DNA from: Halocafeteria seosinensis
Lineage: Eukaryota > Sar > Bigyra > Bicosoecida
Length of the DNA: 64,000 bases
Assembly: GCA_001687465.1 (NCBI GenBank)
Contig: LVLI01000231.1
Location: 124,001 to 188,000, forward strand
Reading direction: 5' to 3'
Shown: positions 11,601 to 22,616 of the stretch, in pieces
Layout of the letters: each line of letters starts with the position of its first letter
How positions within the stretch are numbered: the stretch's first letter is position 1
Translations under genes and position numbers: made by a program
Notes under the pieces: model-generated
Told to the model about the DNA's origin: nothing
What the model saw: the letters and a program-made list of their open reading frames with translations, nothing else
Databases searched by the model: none

Positions 11601-12211
11601 AGCACGAACAAAAAGGAATATGCGTTAATGGCAATCTTAATCTTTGTGATCTAGCAGGATCCGAACGGTTGGACCGGTCTGGAGCAGAAGGGCAGCGGTT
11701 GAAAGAGACGCAAAACATCAACAAGAGTTTGAGTTGTCTGGCGGACGTATTCACTTCTCTTGCGAAGAACAGCCAGCATGTGCCGTTCCGTAACTCAAAA
11801 CTTACATATTTACTACAACCTTGTTTCAAGGGCAACGGCAAAACAATGATGCTTGTCAATGTTAGCCCAACTGTTGCGTCTGCCAGTGAGACTCTTTGCT
11901 CACTTCGATTCGCCAGCCAAGTTTCGCAAGTCCATTTAGGCCAAGCGAAGAAGAGAATCGCATCTACTGTCGTGCCTGGTACCGAAGACCACAATCAAAA
12001 CGATGCAAAAACCAAAACTACGAGCTCCTCTGTAGCGTCTAAGTCCCGCAAGTACGCAACAATCGGTTCATCCAAACCAACTACTCCCCGGAACTCGCTC
12101 AAAACCCCTGGTAAGAGAGGTCTATCAAAGAAAGGAAGTGCCTCCCTCACCAAACCTACAATGTCGACCCAACCCAAGACCCCTTCATCAGTAAAGCGGC
12201 AGCGTACTTGA
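8637..12211 (+). CDS. Kinesin-14 (C-terminal motor kinesin)
   Basis: Four exons: 8637-9140, 9218-9989, 10062-10752 and 10825-12211, giving 1117 residues. Kinesin-14s are minus-end-directed microtubule motors used in spindle organisation. Residues 1-165 form a basic, S/P/R-rich N-terminal tail likely to bind microtubules or other cargo. Residues ~170-660 are an almost uninterrupted coiled coil. The neck (MQRRKLHNYVQDLRGNIRV) leads straight into the motor domain: P-loop SYGQTGSGKTYTM, switch I NELSSRSH, switch II LCDLAGSERL, and the NKSLSCL helix. The motor lies C-terminal to the coil with the neck on its N side, which is diagnostic for kinesin-14. After the motor there is a ~90-residue basic tail rich in TP/SP sites and ending SVKRQRT, possibly a nuclear localisation signal. 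All catalytic motifs are intact. Tail to tail with NUP88 (119 nt). Confidence 0.95.
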
Positions 12212-12330
12212 GCGCCCATATCGATATCGTCGAAAATGAGCCGCAACTGAAAATAACTACTTGGTACCCAATATTCCTTCGGTAGTATTCTAGATAACTT
12301 ATTAGCCCATCCGTCTCGAACACATTGCCC

Positions 12331-15300
12331 TTAGCGAGCCCCACCCCATTCTTCTCTGTTATCTTCCGCCTCAGAATCTTCCTGAAGGACGTCTCTAGTA
12401 TTCGGTGTTTCAAATTTCAGCTCGCGGCCCTTGGAAGCAGGAGTCTTGTCGAACTTCGTTGCCGACAATGGAGGGCGTCCATGGCTCGAAACATTCCAGA
12501 TAGGTGACGACGTCGGCCGACTTCTTCTCGCCGGGGACTCTGAACTCTTCGTGGCAACATTATTCTTCTCCCGACTCGAAGCGGATGGAGGAGGCCGAGC
12601 AGTCACACCTTTGCCACGAAGTTGCTCTATCCCAATTTGCTTCCTTCGGGAAGGCGTCCTGCTTGGCTTGGGTTTCTCCGCACCGTAGCCAGCGGTTGGA
12701 GATTTCGTCCCTATTGAACCGTCTAAGTACGATACGTGAAACTGGTCGTTCGCTCGATCTACTTTGGCAAAAAACTGCTCCTTCTCCCTCGCCTGCTCTG
12801 CTTGTCTTTCTTCGTCACGCTTGTACTGTTCAAAATCCCGCTCAGCAACGTTACTCACCACGCGGTCCAGCATATTCGAAATTTGCTCTATCATGTCTTT
12901 ACCGTAGGATTCTCTCTCTCTTACACGGCTCAACCGAAGCTTAATTTCATTGAATTCCCATTCCGTCAAACGTGGAGCTGTGTAATTCGATCTTACGGGG
13001 CCTTCTCGCGGTGAGACTGCGCCGGATAAGCCGTAGATCTCAGTCGCGTCCACAGGTAGTTCGTCTTTGTACTTGTGTATGAGCTTTTCTAGTTTACTTA
13101 TCTCGTTCCTGTACCTCCCATTCTCTTCCTGTATCTGTTTTAGCTGCTGGTAAAAGGCTCTCTCCTTCTTTGAAAGGTGCTTTCTTGAAGAGAGTGCCAT
13201 TGCAATACGAGAGATACGGTGGATCAAATGTTTTCCTCGCTTATGAAGCCACGACATTCGCTGTAATTTCTTCTCAAAATCCAAATTTAGGGAGTCCAAG
13301 TCCTTCTCTAATCTGTACACATGTTCCTGCAATCGTTCTGAACTCTTTTCCAAAAATTGTTCGCGACCCTCGCAATGGGCCTTGAAAGCACGAAGCTGGG
13401 GAATAACCTTACGCTGAAGATAGTCTGCTGCAAGAACTAAACGTTCCATAGGGTCTCGATCCTCCATTCGGATTATTTGATCGCTAATCTCTAGCGACGA
13501 AAACTGGGCCAGAACCTCTGAGAATGGTTGTAACTTGTTGATCTCATAATGTGAATTCGCCGAATTCGCAGCATCGAACGCGTGGTCTAGTGATGTACCG
13601 CATAAGGTTGGAGCCAACAACGGAGTAAGGGAGAAGTCAACTGGATACTCTTTTGAATCGTTCTCTTGGAACACCAGAATCTGATGAGACATCCTCGGGT
13701 CGCAGAGGGAGGCCGCTCCTGGTACCCCGTACATGCCATAATCTAGAGTGTGATAAGCGTTAAGTAACTCTTTCGGCATCTCCTGCTTAGGCTTCTCAGG
13801 GTCCAGTTGGGAATCCAGCCATGGAACCCACTCCGGTTCTACATATAGAGAACCGGTGGGATACATGATGTGAAAAGCGTCCCTCCTGTAAAAATCTTCC
13901 AGGAGATATGGTAACTGTATCGCAGATTCCCATACGAATGAACTGAAACAAAGACTGCTACTGGTATTCTCTTTAACACTACGATGCAACATTCTAGCAT
14001 CACCAATGTCCTCATAACCGCTGGCATCAAAAAGGATAAGGGAGTTACTTTGGCTATAATCCGTAGTCTCCGGAGGAGTGTCCTCCATCATCAATTCATC
14101 CATAGCGAGAAACGGCACCCAATCTGATCTAAGGAATCCATCCTCTCCTATATCCGGGAACGACCAAAACGGGACAATCATCAGATTTGTTTGGCACCCC
14201 AAACTGAGTAGCCTCCCACTTTGGAACAAGACAAACATGGCAGGGACAGCAATAACAGAACTACGAACGAGTTTAAGATCACAGGCATAGTCTCCTTTAG
14301 CCAATTGTGGCAAAGTAGGAACCACAGGGAGAGGTCCTTGTACACAAGCAAACGCTGGGTATTCTGTTTCTAATCCGAAGATGCTATCGCTAGGTGCTGG
14401 TACCCTTCTGCACCACGAGCTAGAATCGTTTTCATCCGGCTCAACAAATTCTTCATAGTATTCGAAACATAGGTCCAAGAATTCTCTAGACTTGCTAAAG
14501 TTAGACCTCAAATGCTGGTGTCTGGACTCCATCTCCTCCAAAGCACTAGCTAGCACCGCAAGTTCTTTAAGATGAAGAAGTGCATCGTACGGAAAATACG
14601 GGCATATTGTAAAAATCTCCGCGTTCTCGCACAGAATAAATATCGCCATTCTCTCCCAAGCTCGACGACATCCGAGGGAAAATCTCACTGGCGGTGTCGC
14701 CATATCTTTGCGACGCAACAAGAAAACTTGGGTCGGTCGTTCCAAATCCATGTGTATGCTGAAGCATCTTATACCATCTGTCGAAAGGACCACTATTTCC
14801 GTTTCACTCTCAGGGTGCCACTCTGCTTGAAGAATTGGATTGCGCTCATCTCCATATATGTCTTCACCCAAAAAGCTAACACTGCAGGTATCAGAAAGAA
14901 TAATCACCATCCTCTGGAGCAAACTACAGCCCAGGCCAAACGTACCTCGACAATGTTTTCCTCTCCAGCATTTGCTGTGCTGCCCTCTTCCCAAATTGCT
15001 CGTTATGAATATTTTCGAGGAAAGCAGACTCATTACGAAGGGCCTTCGGTAAATGAACAACAGCCAAGCCAATCCTGCTAGCAATCAGAAGCGAGTCCCC
15101 CACTCTGTTAAACGACATAGAGTGGGGCCGCTCTCCAATGGACATCGGTACTGGTGGTTCACACGCCACCGGAAATTCCTGACGGCCCTTGTCATTCATG
15201 CCCTTGGGGTTGTTCTTGCGTAGATACCTTGCATAGAGCTGGCAATAGTACTCAGACTCAGTTTCTTCCTCCTCATTCTCGTTTCCCTCCTCCGTGTCCA

Positions 15301-15430
15301 TCGAAACACAGGTGATGCCCATCGCTAAGCTCCACTGGTTGACAGCGCACTTTTGTACACGCTGTATGACTGCAGTATAAGACTCTTGGGGCATTGATAA
15401 GCCTCTATAACTCTCCTGTTCATCCTCCAT
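12331..15430 (-). CDS. NUP88: Nucleoporin Nup88 homologue
   Basis: Two exons: 14946-15430 and 12331-14881, split codon and a 64-nt intron; 1011 residues from the ATG at 15430. Nup88 is the cytoplasmic-side nucleoporin that anchors Nup214 and Nup62-type coiled coils for mRNA and protein export. Matches to the family occur in order: a propeller-like N-terminus (SLLIASRIGLAVVHLPKAL, LQAEWHPESETEIVVLSTDGIR, FILCENAEIF, QGPLPVVPTLPQ, YACDLKLVRSSVIAVPAMFVLF), then a coiled coil at about 590-800 (EHVYRLEKDLDSLNLDFEKK...). The protein is longer than animal Nup88 (~740 residues as I remember it), because ~190 residues of basic, proline- and serine-rich tail follow the coiled coil. No FG repeats are present, as expected for this subunit. 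Identification rests on remembered family alignment. Confidence 0.85.
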
Positions 15431-15481
15431 GATACCTGGTCTTTTTGGTCTATTCCCTTCCAAATTAGGTGCTCTATGGCG

Positions 15482-15489
15482 TTTATATA
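15482..15489 (-). promoter_or_regulatory. TATA-box candidate of the NUP88 gene
   Basis: On the minus strand the sequence reads TATATAAA, about 52 bp upstream of the NUP88 ATG at 15430. Motif and position only. Confidence 0.45.
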
Positions 15490-15886
15490 TGTATTATTTA
15501 CCTAATCCACGCTTTAGTGCATTATGATACTTGTGGCAAATGAAACAACCAACCGAATCAGCTCAGAAACACCACTTTAAACAAGAGATTTCAGCCATGG
15601 CCCATGGCCCATGGCCCATGGACCGGGCTTTGCTTGGTTCACAAGGGCTATCTCTCGTTTGAAGTTTTCAGGGGTGAGGGGTTTTCCCGGAGACTTTTCC
15701 GTACGGGAACCATGAATGTTGGTCACACACACACACACAAAATACAAAAAAGAAAAGAAAATGTAGATACTCTTAGAAGGCACGAATTACAACTACTGTA
15801 AGTCTGGACTAGTCCACGAAAAGTATGAGCATAGATTTTCGAAAATGCTCTGAAACGCTGCATTGATTGATTTTTGTTGTGGTGGT
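15490..15886. other. Intergenic region between NUP88 promoter and PP2C-like gene
   Basis: About 400 bp with no credible gene. It holds a short tandem array of an 8-bp CCATGGCC-type unit (15595-15622) and a CA microsatellite near 15724-15737. It should contain the 3' UTR of the PP2C-like gene and upstream sequence of NUP88. Confidence 0.6.
15595..15622. repeat. Short tandem repeat of a palindromic CCATGGCC-type octamer
   Basis: About three and a half head-to-tail copies of an 8-bp unit built around the palindrome CCATGG. Seen directly; no function is suggested. Confidence 0.8.
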
Positions 15887-18241
15887 CTAATCGAATGCGG
15901 TATTACTGTGGGTTCGCTTGAAGTATGCTTTTGGACGGTGATCAAATAAGACCACAATCGCTGAGAATTGCATCTCCTTAACAAGATTCTCCGAACTAGT
16001 TAACTTGTCCACTTCTTTGAGTAATTCTTGGGCGGCAATCCTTGCGATGTTCCGCATTTGAGCATGTCGCACTTTTAGCTGATCGATGTTGCAGGCCCGA
16101 TCTACGGCATCAGGAACATCTGGCAACTCATGCCCATCCGACTCCAACCCACCTCCACACGCAGAGGTATACTGCCCGGCGGATCCAGCAGCACCCACGA
16201 AGACATGCATATCCTTTTCTTCGGGGGTAATCTCTTCTGATTCACCTGTATTTTCAGCGAAGGCTTCCACCCTCTTGCCTCTGCAATAGACGCTGTCACT
16301 TCCACCAAATGTACATTCTTTTATACAATTAGATACAATATTGACGGCTCCTTGAGATGATATGTATCTCCACACGCTTTCTGACGCCAAAAGAAGGAAT
16401 GCATCCGAAGGGTCTACTTTGAAGACGGACGCCTCCGGCTCCGCTATGGCACCAAGTCGCTGCGCTGGTTCGCAGCCAATCATGCGAGAAACGTTGAGCA
16501 AGAAAGGCAAGACACCGCTTAATTTCTCAACGTCATCATCACCCTTTTCTCCTTCTTCAGCTTGAAACGATCTGGTATTATCATATACAACATGGTCTCG
16601 CCTATATGGGCTTTCATGCTGTCTAACGCGTACTACCGATACTCCACCGAGACCTCCGTTTCCGGTCCATGAGCTCAGCCGTTTCCTCTCGTCCGGTCGC
16701 TCCGGAACTTGGTCGACAGTAAGAGGTATTGCCACCACGTTATCGAAGTGAGAAATCCACTGTTCATCTCTGCTTCGCTGTTCGCCACGAGCACCCTCTG
16801 CTGTAAATTCCATCTCGCGAGTAAACCTATCCTCATTCATAGCACAATCCTCAGGCATCGGAACTCCATTTTTCGAATCATCTCTAGGAAACCACAGAGC
16901 ATTAGCAATTTTAAAAGGCAACTCAGGAAACTGCGGGTATGCTGTTAAAATATCTTCATTGGAAAAGTCTCCATGGTTGATGTGATGATATGTACGCGAC
17001 CTCCCCATGACCGCCCGATGTGCCCCAACATTGGCGAGAGCTATCCAATCATGCATCTTCAATGCAAAACAACCCGTTACACCATTAGTCTCCGAGCCGG
17101 CATAGGGTGAATGAATTATTGCGTGATGGAGAGCCCTTGTAGCACCCCTAAGTGAAGCTGTCATCACGTTTTGCATTCTCTGGGTCTTCCGTTCCTCCTT
17201 GCTCCCGAAGACGTAAGCCGATGAAGTTGACCGCCTTAAAGTCTGCTGCGCCTCTTTAGTCTGCAGTCTCTTCCACGCATCGTGGATCAGGTAAGGAACA
17301 AGTGTGGCGCAATAGTGTGCGATGGGACTTCCGTCCGACCCATATCCTTGCAAAATCCCAAATATGCTGTTGTAAAGTGATCCGTTAAAGCGATTGACAT
17401 TAACTGTACGCAAACTACCTTTGGCCCCTTTCTTAGTGTTGACCTCAGAAACAGACCCTAAGAACTTGTCTTTATAAGATTTAGATGTAGTCCGCAGCGT
17501 CGAGGTAGTTCCTGTTGTCCTTTCATAACACTCAGAAGAGAACGCAAAGGCAAAACCGAACCTGAAATATAAGATAGTGAAAATTTGGTCAGATCGTGTA
17601 TCCGTGCACACTAAATGTACCACTTACCAACCCCTCGTTGGCCTAGCGAGAGTTGATTCTGCAACACGGAGATACTCTACTTTGCCACTCTTTATCGCCG
17701 CCAACCGTTCCTTTATAGGCAATCTTCTCAACGTTTCTAGGTCACCACTATCTGTCATTGCCTGCTCGTAACTTTGTGGCTCCCGCTGGTCCTTCCCAGT
17801 CTCTCGTTTCTTCCGTCGGCGACGTTTCTTCAAGCGCTTCTTCTTCCCAGCTGGAGGCTCAGGAGATGCCGATTTACTCCGACTTACATGGGATCCACCC
17901 CCAGTAGCGACCATTTGCTTAGATTCCGACACTCCATGCAACCCCTTAAGCTGCGAACTGGAACTGGCACTGCGAGCCAGTTGCGACTGACTGCGTTGAG
18001 AAGTCTGCTTACGCAGAGGGTATTTAAGTTCGCTCTGAGAGGAAGCGTGTGGGATTAACCGTGGGAGTTTCCCCGAAAGAGATTTTTCAAGATGCTCCTT
18101 TTCATACTTTTCTGCTTTTTCATAGCCTTCTCGATAAGGCTTTAGACGGTCGTTTTCGAATATGGCGCGAACGTCCTCGTGGAAGTCTAGCTTGAAGTCG
18201 TCAACGTCTTTGTTGACCTTATTGTCGTCCGTCAGCTCCAT
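15887..18241 (-). CDS. PP2C-like (PPM family) protein, probable pseudophosphatase
   Basis: Two exons: 17628-18241 and 15887-17561 with a 66-nt intron, 762 residues. The N-terminal ~200 residues are charged and disordered, with a strong basic cluster (KKKRLKKRRRRKKR) that may be a nuclear or nucleolar signal. The rest resembles the PPM/PP2C fold in order: SIFGILQGYGSDG (near 280, where active enzymes have FDGHGG), GVTGCFALKMHDWIALANVGAHRAVMG (near 370, normally GT..V......ANVGDSRAVL), RMIGCEPAQRLGAIAEPE (normally R..GD....V.A.PE), and FLLLASESVWRYIS with SQGAVNIV (normally ASDGLWD). The metal-binding Asp residues are replaced at each visible site (DG to QG, GD to GA, GD to GC, SDG to SES), so catalytic loss is expected. 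TAB1 is a known precedent for an inactive PP2C used as a scaffold. The family call is by pattern only. Confidence 0.7.
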
Positions 18242-18610
18242 TCTACCCTCCTCGATAAAGTGTTATCAATATCTATATACAATGCTATCACATTCGTGGA
18301 CCAGTGAGTTCAACAGTCTTGACGGACAGTGACGCATTGGCTCGGTTGCGCTGTCGCACAGCAAAACTTCACACCGCGTAACGCGTCCGGTCGCAGAGGC
18401 CCCTGAAGTCAGAAAGGAAAGCTCGCTGTGCTCAATATCCGGTACTTCCAAATGCGAATGACGAAAATGTATATGGTTATCAATGAGAAGACAATCTACG
18501 TCTTGAGGCATGCGGCCTACAACGGGCGTACCCACGTAGCAGAATGTTGTACGAGAACTCAGTAGGCGTGAAAATGCGAACCACTGATGTGGATGTTCAT
18601 ATTCTTCAAA
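18242..18610. other. Intergenic region between two minus-strand genes
   Basis: 369 bp containing the 3' UTR of the ketoreductase gene and the promoter of the PP2C-like gene. One 89-codon open frame on the minus strand has no family resemblance and starts at no convincing site. Nothing else is seen. Confidence 0.55.
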
Positions 18611-19779
18611 TCACTCATCCTTCTTTGAACTCAATTTCTTGAAGTATTTCTTCCTCAATTTCAAATGCATCGAGATGAGCATTGAACGTAACAACCACGT
18701 TGGCGCAGTCCGTATAACCCAGTCCTGGATGCGGTGGGGCAAGTATGGCACAGTCACGGATGCATATCCAATGTTCTTGACGGCACTCTGAGCCCAGGTT
18801 TCAGGATTAGGTGTAAACAGCGATGCGTGTTTCATCTTGGAGAGTTTAGTAGTGACAAAGTACGGAATTTGGCACTGCACATGCACTCCAAACTGCTTCA
18901 ATTCAGTGTAGAGAGAGCGTGCAAGAAAGTCCTGCAACCCAAAGCACGAGTACGCAAAAGCAAGATTCGGATTCTTTGTAGCAATGCTGAGAGTAACCGT
19001 CGTGTACTTACGACATAAGCTTTAGAAGCAGAGTACTGCGCGTAAAGCGGATTACCAATGGGTATCCGTCCAGCAGCAGAGGAGATATTAATGATTGCCC
19101 CTCGTCCCTTTTCCACCATACCCTTCACCACTATTCGGGTCATATGGGTGGCAGCCGACACATTGAGCCGAATCATTCGGTCGAAAATGTCCTTCGTTTC
19201 TTCAAGGTCTTCCAACTCATGATAGAAGAGTGCGCTGGGATAGCTGCAGCCCACATTGTTGATCAAGACTCCAATGTCTAGTCCCTTCAACTTCCTGGCA
19301 ATGTTGTTATAGAGTTCCGGATCTTGTTCGGGGTACGTGTTAAAGTCAGCAACGACGATTTTAGTGTTTACTTTCGGACAAGCCTTGGAAATTTCCGCCG
19401 CGGTATCTCGTAGCCTCTGCGATGCTTCGAAACACACGCTCCCAACGGCAACAAGGTCCACTTTCCAAGCAAACTAACTATACCATACCTCTTCATTCCG
19501 TGCAATGAGAACAATATTGAGCCCACGTTTGGCAAGTTCCATTGCGTAAGCTTTGCCAATGCCGTCCGTCGCTCCCGTGACGACGCCATATTCTCCCATT
19601 TGCCGTAAGTTTACCGGGGTCAAGAACCTATGAATGCAACGGAAGAGGCGCATGATGCGCCCAGACAGCCATATGGCCAAACAGGCGGCTCCAAGAAGCA
19701 TGAATAAGACTGCTTCAGTGGTATGCATGGCATCCCTGGGGACGATGGATGTCCACCAGGGGTCACTACTCATTGTCAT
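18611..19779 (-). CDS. KCR1: Very-long-chain 3-oxoacyl-CoA reductase (KCR/HSD17B12-type SDR)
   Basis: Three exons: 19489-19779, 19012-19416 and 18611-18931, all joined in phase 0, 338 residues. The enzyme performs the second step of ER fatty-acid elongation, reducing 3-ketoacyl-CoA with NADPH. Visible features are an N-terminal membrane helix ([16 protein letters not shown]), the cofactor motif [22 protein letters not shown], the catalytic Ser in NISSAAG, and the Tyr/Lys pair in QYSASKAYV. The family-typical [10 protein letters not shown] follows, then a hydrophobic tail. The chain ends KKDE, a dilysine (KKxx) ER-retrieval signal. The first intron was set with its acceptor at 19417 rather than the nearer AG, because this gives RNEE joined to RLRDTAAEI without a family-foreign insertion. 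Length matches the family. Confidence 0.92.
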
Positions 19780-20717
19780 TCTCCTCTGGGTGCGCAGTCG
19801 ATTGAAAAGAAGAACATATACTCGGAGTTATCTCCAAAAGAAAACTAGCGTTCGTATCAAAACATGAGCATTCTCTTAACGATGTGGTTACAGTGAACTT
19901 CACTACCACCAAGTTTGCCAGCCTGAAGTTCCAGGGAAGTTCCAGCACAGTAACTACAACTGCAACCGGATTCCGAAGAAGACAAAAAGAAAAGAAATCA
20001 CGAGGTTTGGTGCTAGGGCGAGTTTTGGAACCATACGACTGATACGATACGGGATGATCCACATGGTTCATGATGATGAATTAACATAGTGACGTACTGG
20101 TACAAGTAGTACCCACTACAATTGTAGCCACAGCCCCCAATAAGCATCCCGGCAATACGTGTATGAATTAATTTGGATAAAAATCCTCTAATAAATTAAG
20201 TGTCGATAAGGATAGAACTCACCATTCAGTACCTTAGGTGTTTTCCCGGGGAACTTTCCAGATTCAATTTCCTGGATTCCTGAGTATCCAGTTGACGGTC
20301 AGCGAATGAAAATCCAAAAGGTGTTTTCCGTACGAGGCCACCTATTCCCAAAGTTATTCAACTATTGTACGGAGAATGCGCTCTCTGTATCAAATGAAAT
20401 AGGGAGTATATCTGAACTGATCCGATCAACAGACTTCATTCATTGCCACACCGCTCTCCGCCGTCATACTACCTGTTTATCTCCTTCTGAATTAAATCAG
20501 TCATAATATTCAATAGTTCACTATCTGTTGCATCGTCTGGGACAATGTATCCTTAAGACTTCCAGAACTTCCAGCGAAGAAAACTTCACAACGACAAGTA
20601 TGCAATTGCTTGGTTCCCGATTGGTTTTGTCTATGTGTTTCGATCAAACAGTACCATTTTGCTTGGCCAAGATTAAATTTTTTGATTTTATCATATTGTA
20701 CTGAGTAGAAGAAGATA
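19780..20717. other. Long divergent intergenic region (ketoreductase and GPAT)
   Basis: 938 bp, one of the longest gaps here, between two head-to-head lipid-metabolism genes. Several short frames (largest 66-101 codons) have no family resemblance. No TATA box, RNA gene or repeat array could be called with confidence. Since both genes act in ER lipid synthesis, a shared regulatory region is conceivable, but no motif proves it. Confidence 0.55.
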
Positions 20718-22565
20718 ATGAGCGAACATCAACGAGCAGCCCATCGTAATGTTAGTGCTGATGGAGGCAACACGGAAGGGCAAGGCCCTTCTCCTCAACA
20801 TTATCACCATGAGCGTCAATCCAGTCGTGGGAGTCATGAAGAGCGTTCGTCAGCGTCCAATAATTCCCAAGAGGATGACGATGAAGGTGAAATCATCACG
20901 GGAACTCCTGGAGGAGGCTTCCGAAACAGCCCTTCAATGACCGACTTGGCTGAGCTAGTCTCCGAGAAACAGTATTTACAGGCTTTAAACAAGGAAACGA
21001 AAGGCTTTAAACAGATTCCGGTGGCGCGTTCTCGTACGCTACCGTCGAGTACAGTTCACTCCGTCCGGGGAGAAGGTGGACCTCAGAGTAGAGAGAATTC
21101 AGGGGACGTGGGATTAAACTTGCAAGGCAGTGATGCCGGATTACCGGAAGCTGGAGCTAATTATTACTATAACACAGAGCATTCGCGCTCCAATGCCCCC
21201 TTCGCAGAAGAACAGGGAACGGGAAGAATACAGCAGCAGTACCGTGCCACCTATGGATCGACTACAACCACCAAACAGGGAGTTGAGCCCCCGGGTATGT
21301 TGCAACTGTCTTCCAGTCTTGTCCGACAGGGTGTCTCAGCTATAGTGGATGATTCCTTCACTCGATGTTTTGTTTCTTCATCTCCTGAGCCTTGGAACTG
21401 GAACGTCTATCTCTTTCCTGCGTGGGTACTAGGAGTGCTAATGAGGTACCTGGTGCTGTTTCCTTTACGCTTGTTTGCGCTCCTTCTTGGTTGGCTTATC
21501 ATGCTCCCTCTGCTCTTCCTAATTAAACTTCATCGTCCTCTACTGGGACAAAGCATTTCTACTTATTTGGAAACGAAGTTGATTCAGTTCGTTTGCTCAG
21601 TGTTCGTTATGAGCTGGTCAGGTGTGATAAAGTTTCATGGAACAAGACCTACCCAGAAAGTGAAGCGCGATGGAAGTAAAACGCTTCCTGGAGTATTCGT
21701 CGCCAATCATAGCAGCATGATTGACTTCATTATTTTGCAACAATCGTATCCGTACGCAGTAGTTGGTCAAAAGCATCCAGGATGGGTGGGATTTTGCCAA
21801 GAGTACCTTCTCGGGTGTCTAGATCCAATCTGGTTTCACAGGGGACAGACCAAGAATCGGAAAATTGTAGCCGAGTTGCTACAAAAACACGCGCATGACG
21901 CAGATAAGACGCCACTATTGGTATTCCCTGAAGGAACATGCGTTAACAATGAATATGTTGTACAATTTAAGCAGGCAGTGTTTGATCTCGGAGTGCCTAT
22001 TAATCCAATTGCTATAAAGTATAACAAAGTAAGTCGGCTTTGAGCGAGTGTATGCGTTGTCTTAGTCCCTATATCTACTGTTTCGGCGCGATGCAGACAT
22101 TCGTGGATGCGTACTGGAACAGTAGAGCACAGAGCTTTGCGGGCCATCTCTTCCAGTTAATGACTTCCTGGGCAGTCGTCTGCGACGTTTGGTATCTAGA
22201 TCCGATGACAAAACGATCTAACGAGAATGCTTCACAGTTTGCAAAGCGAGTGCAAAACGCGATAGGTACGTGCAGTTTTCTATATCCGAACCGTCTAACG
22301 CAATCACATCGTCCGGGTGCATTGCGCAGCTCGGAGAGCCGGCTTAAAGCCGGTCGACTGGGATGGATACATGAAATACTGGAAACCAAGTGAACGATTT
22401 ATAAAAGCTCGCCAGCTTCAAGTTGCCGATGAGCTTCGGGAAGTATACGACATTCCATGCCCTCCTGAGGGGTATATCAAGCATGATGAGGCTTACAATA
22501 TTGCGCGAGAAAGTACCAAAGATAAGAACGACAAGCAGTCGGTCTTACGCCATCGGCACAAGTAA
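20718..22565 (+). CDS. GPAT: ER glycerol-3-phosphate acyltransferase (GPAT3/4, GPAT9 type)
   Basis: Three exons: 20718-22028, 22097-22265 and 22330-22565, 571 residues. It transfers an acyl group from acyl-CoA to sn-glycerol 3-phosphate, the first step of glycerolipid synthesis. Visible landmarks are DDSFTRCF before the membrane segment, two hydrophobic helices (LFPAWVLGVLMRYLVLFPLRL and LLGWLIMLPLLFLI), block I NHSSMID (NHx4D), the VGQKHPGWVGF loop, block III FPEGTCVNN, and PINPIAIKYNK. Exons 2 and 3 continue with FVDAYWNSR, TSWAVVCDVWYLDPMTK and DWDGYMKYW, typical of GPAT3/4. The N-terminal ~210 residues are disordered and S/G/E-rich, longer than in plant GPAT9 or animal GPAT4. The C-terminus is basic (RHRHK). 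Its stop is 51 nt from the stop of the F-BAR gene. Confidence 0.92.
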
Positions 22566-22616
22566 CTTTATCAACGTTGTTGAATACCTCATGTAAATGG
22601 AACATAAGGTCTCCTC

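Noticed and set aside
18266-18535. 89-codon minus-strand open frame between two genes
   Set aside because: No family resemblance, not spliced to anything, and fully explained as 3' UTR plus promoter.
19417-19488. Nearer AG (about 19459) as the acceptor of ketoreductase intron 1
   Set aside because: It would insert residues foreign to the family; the later acceptor gives a clean alignment and phase.
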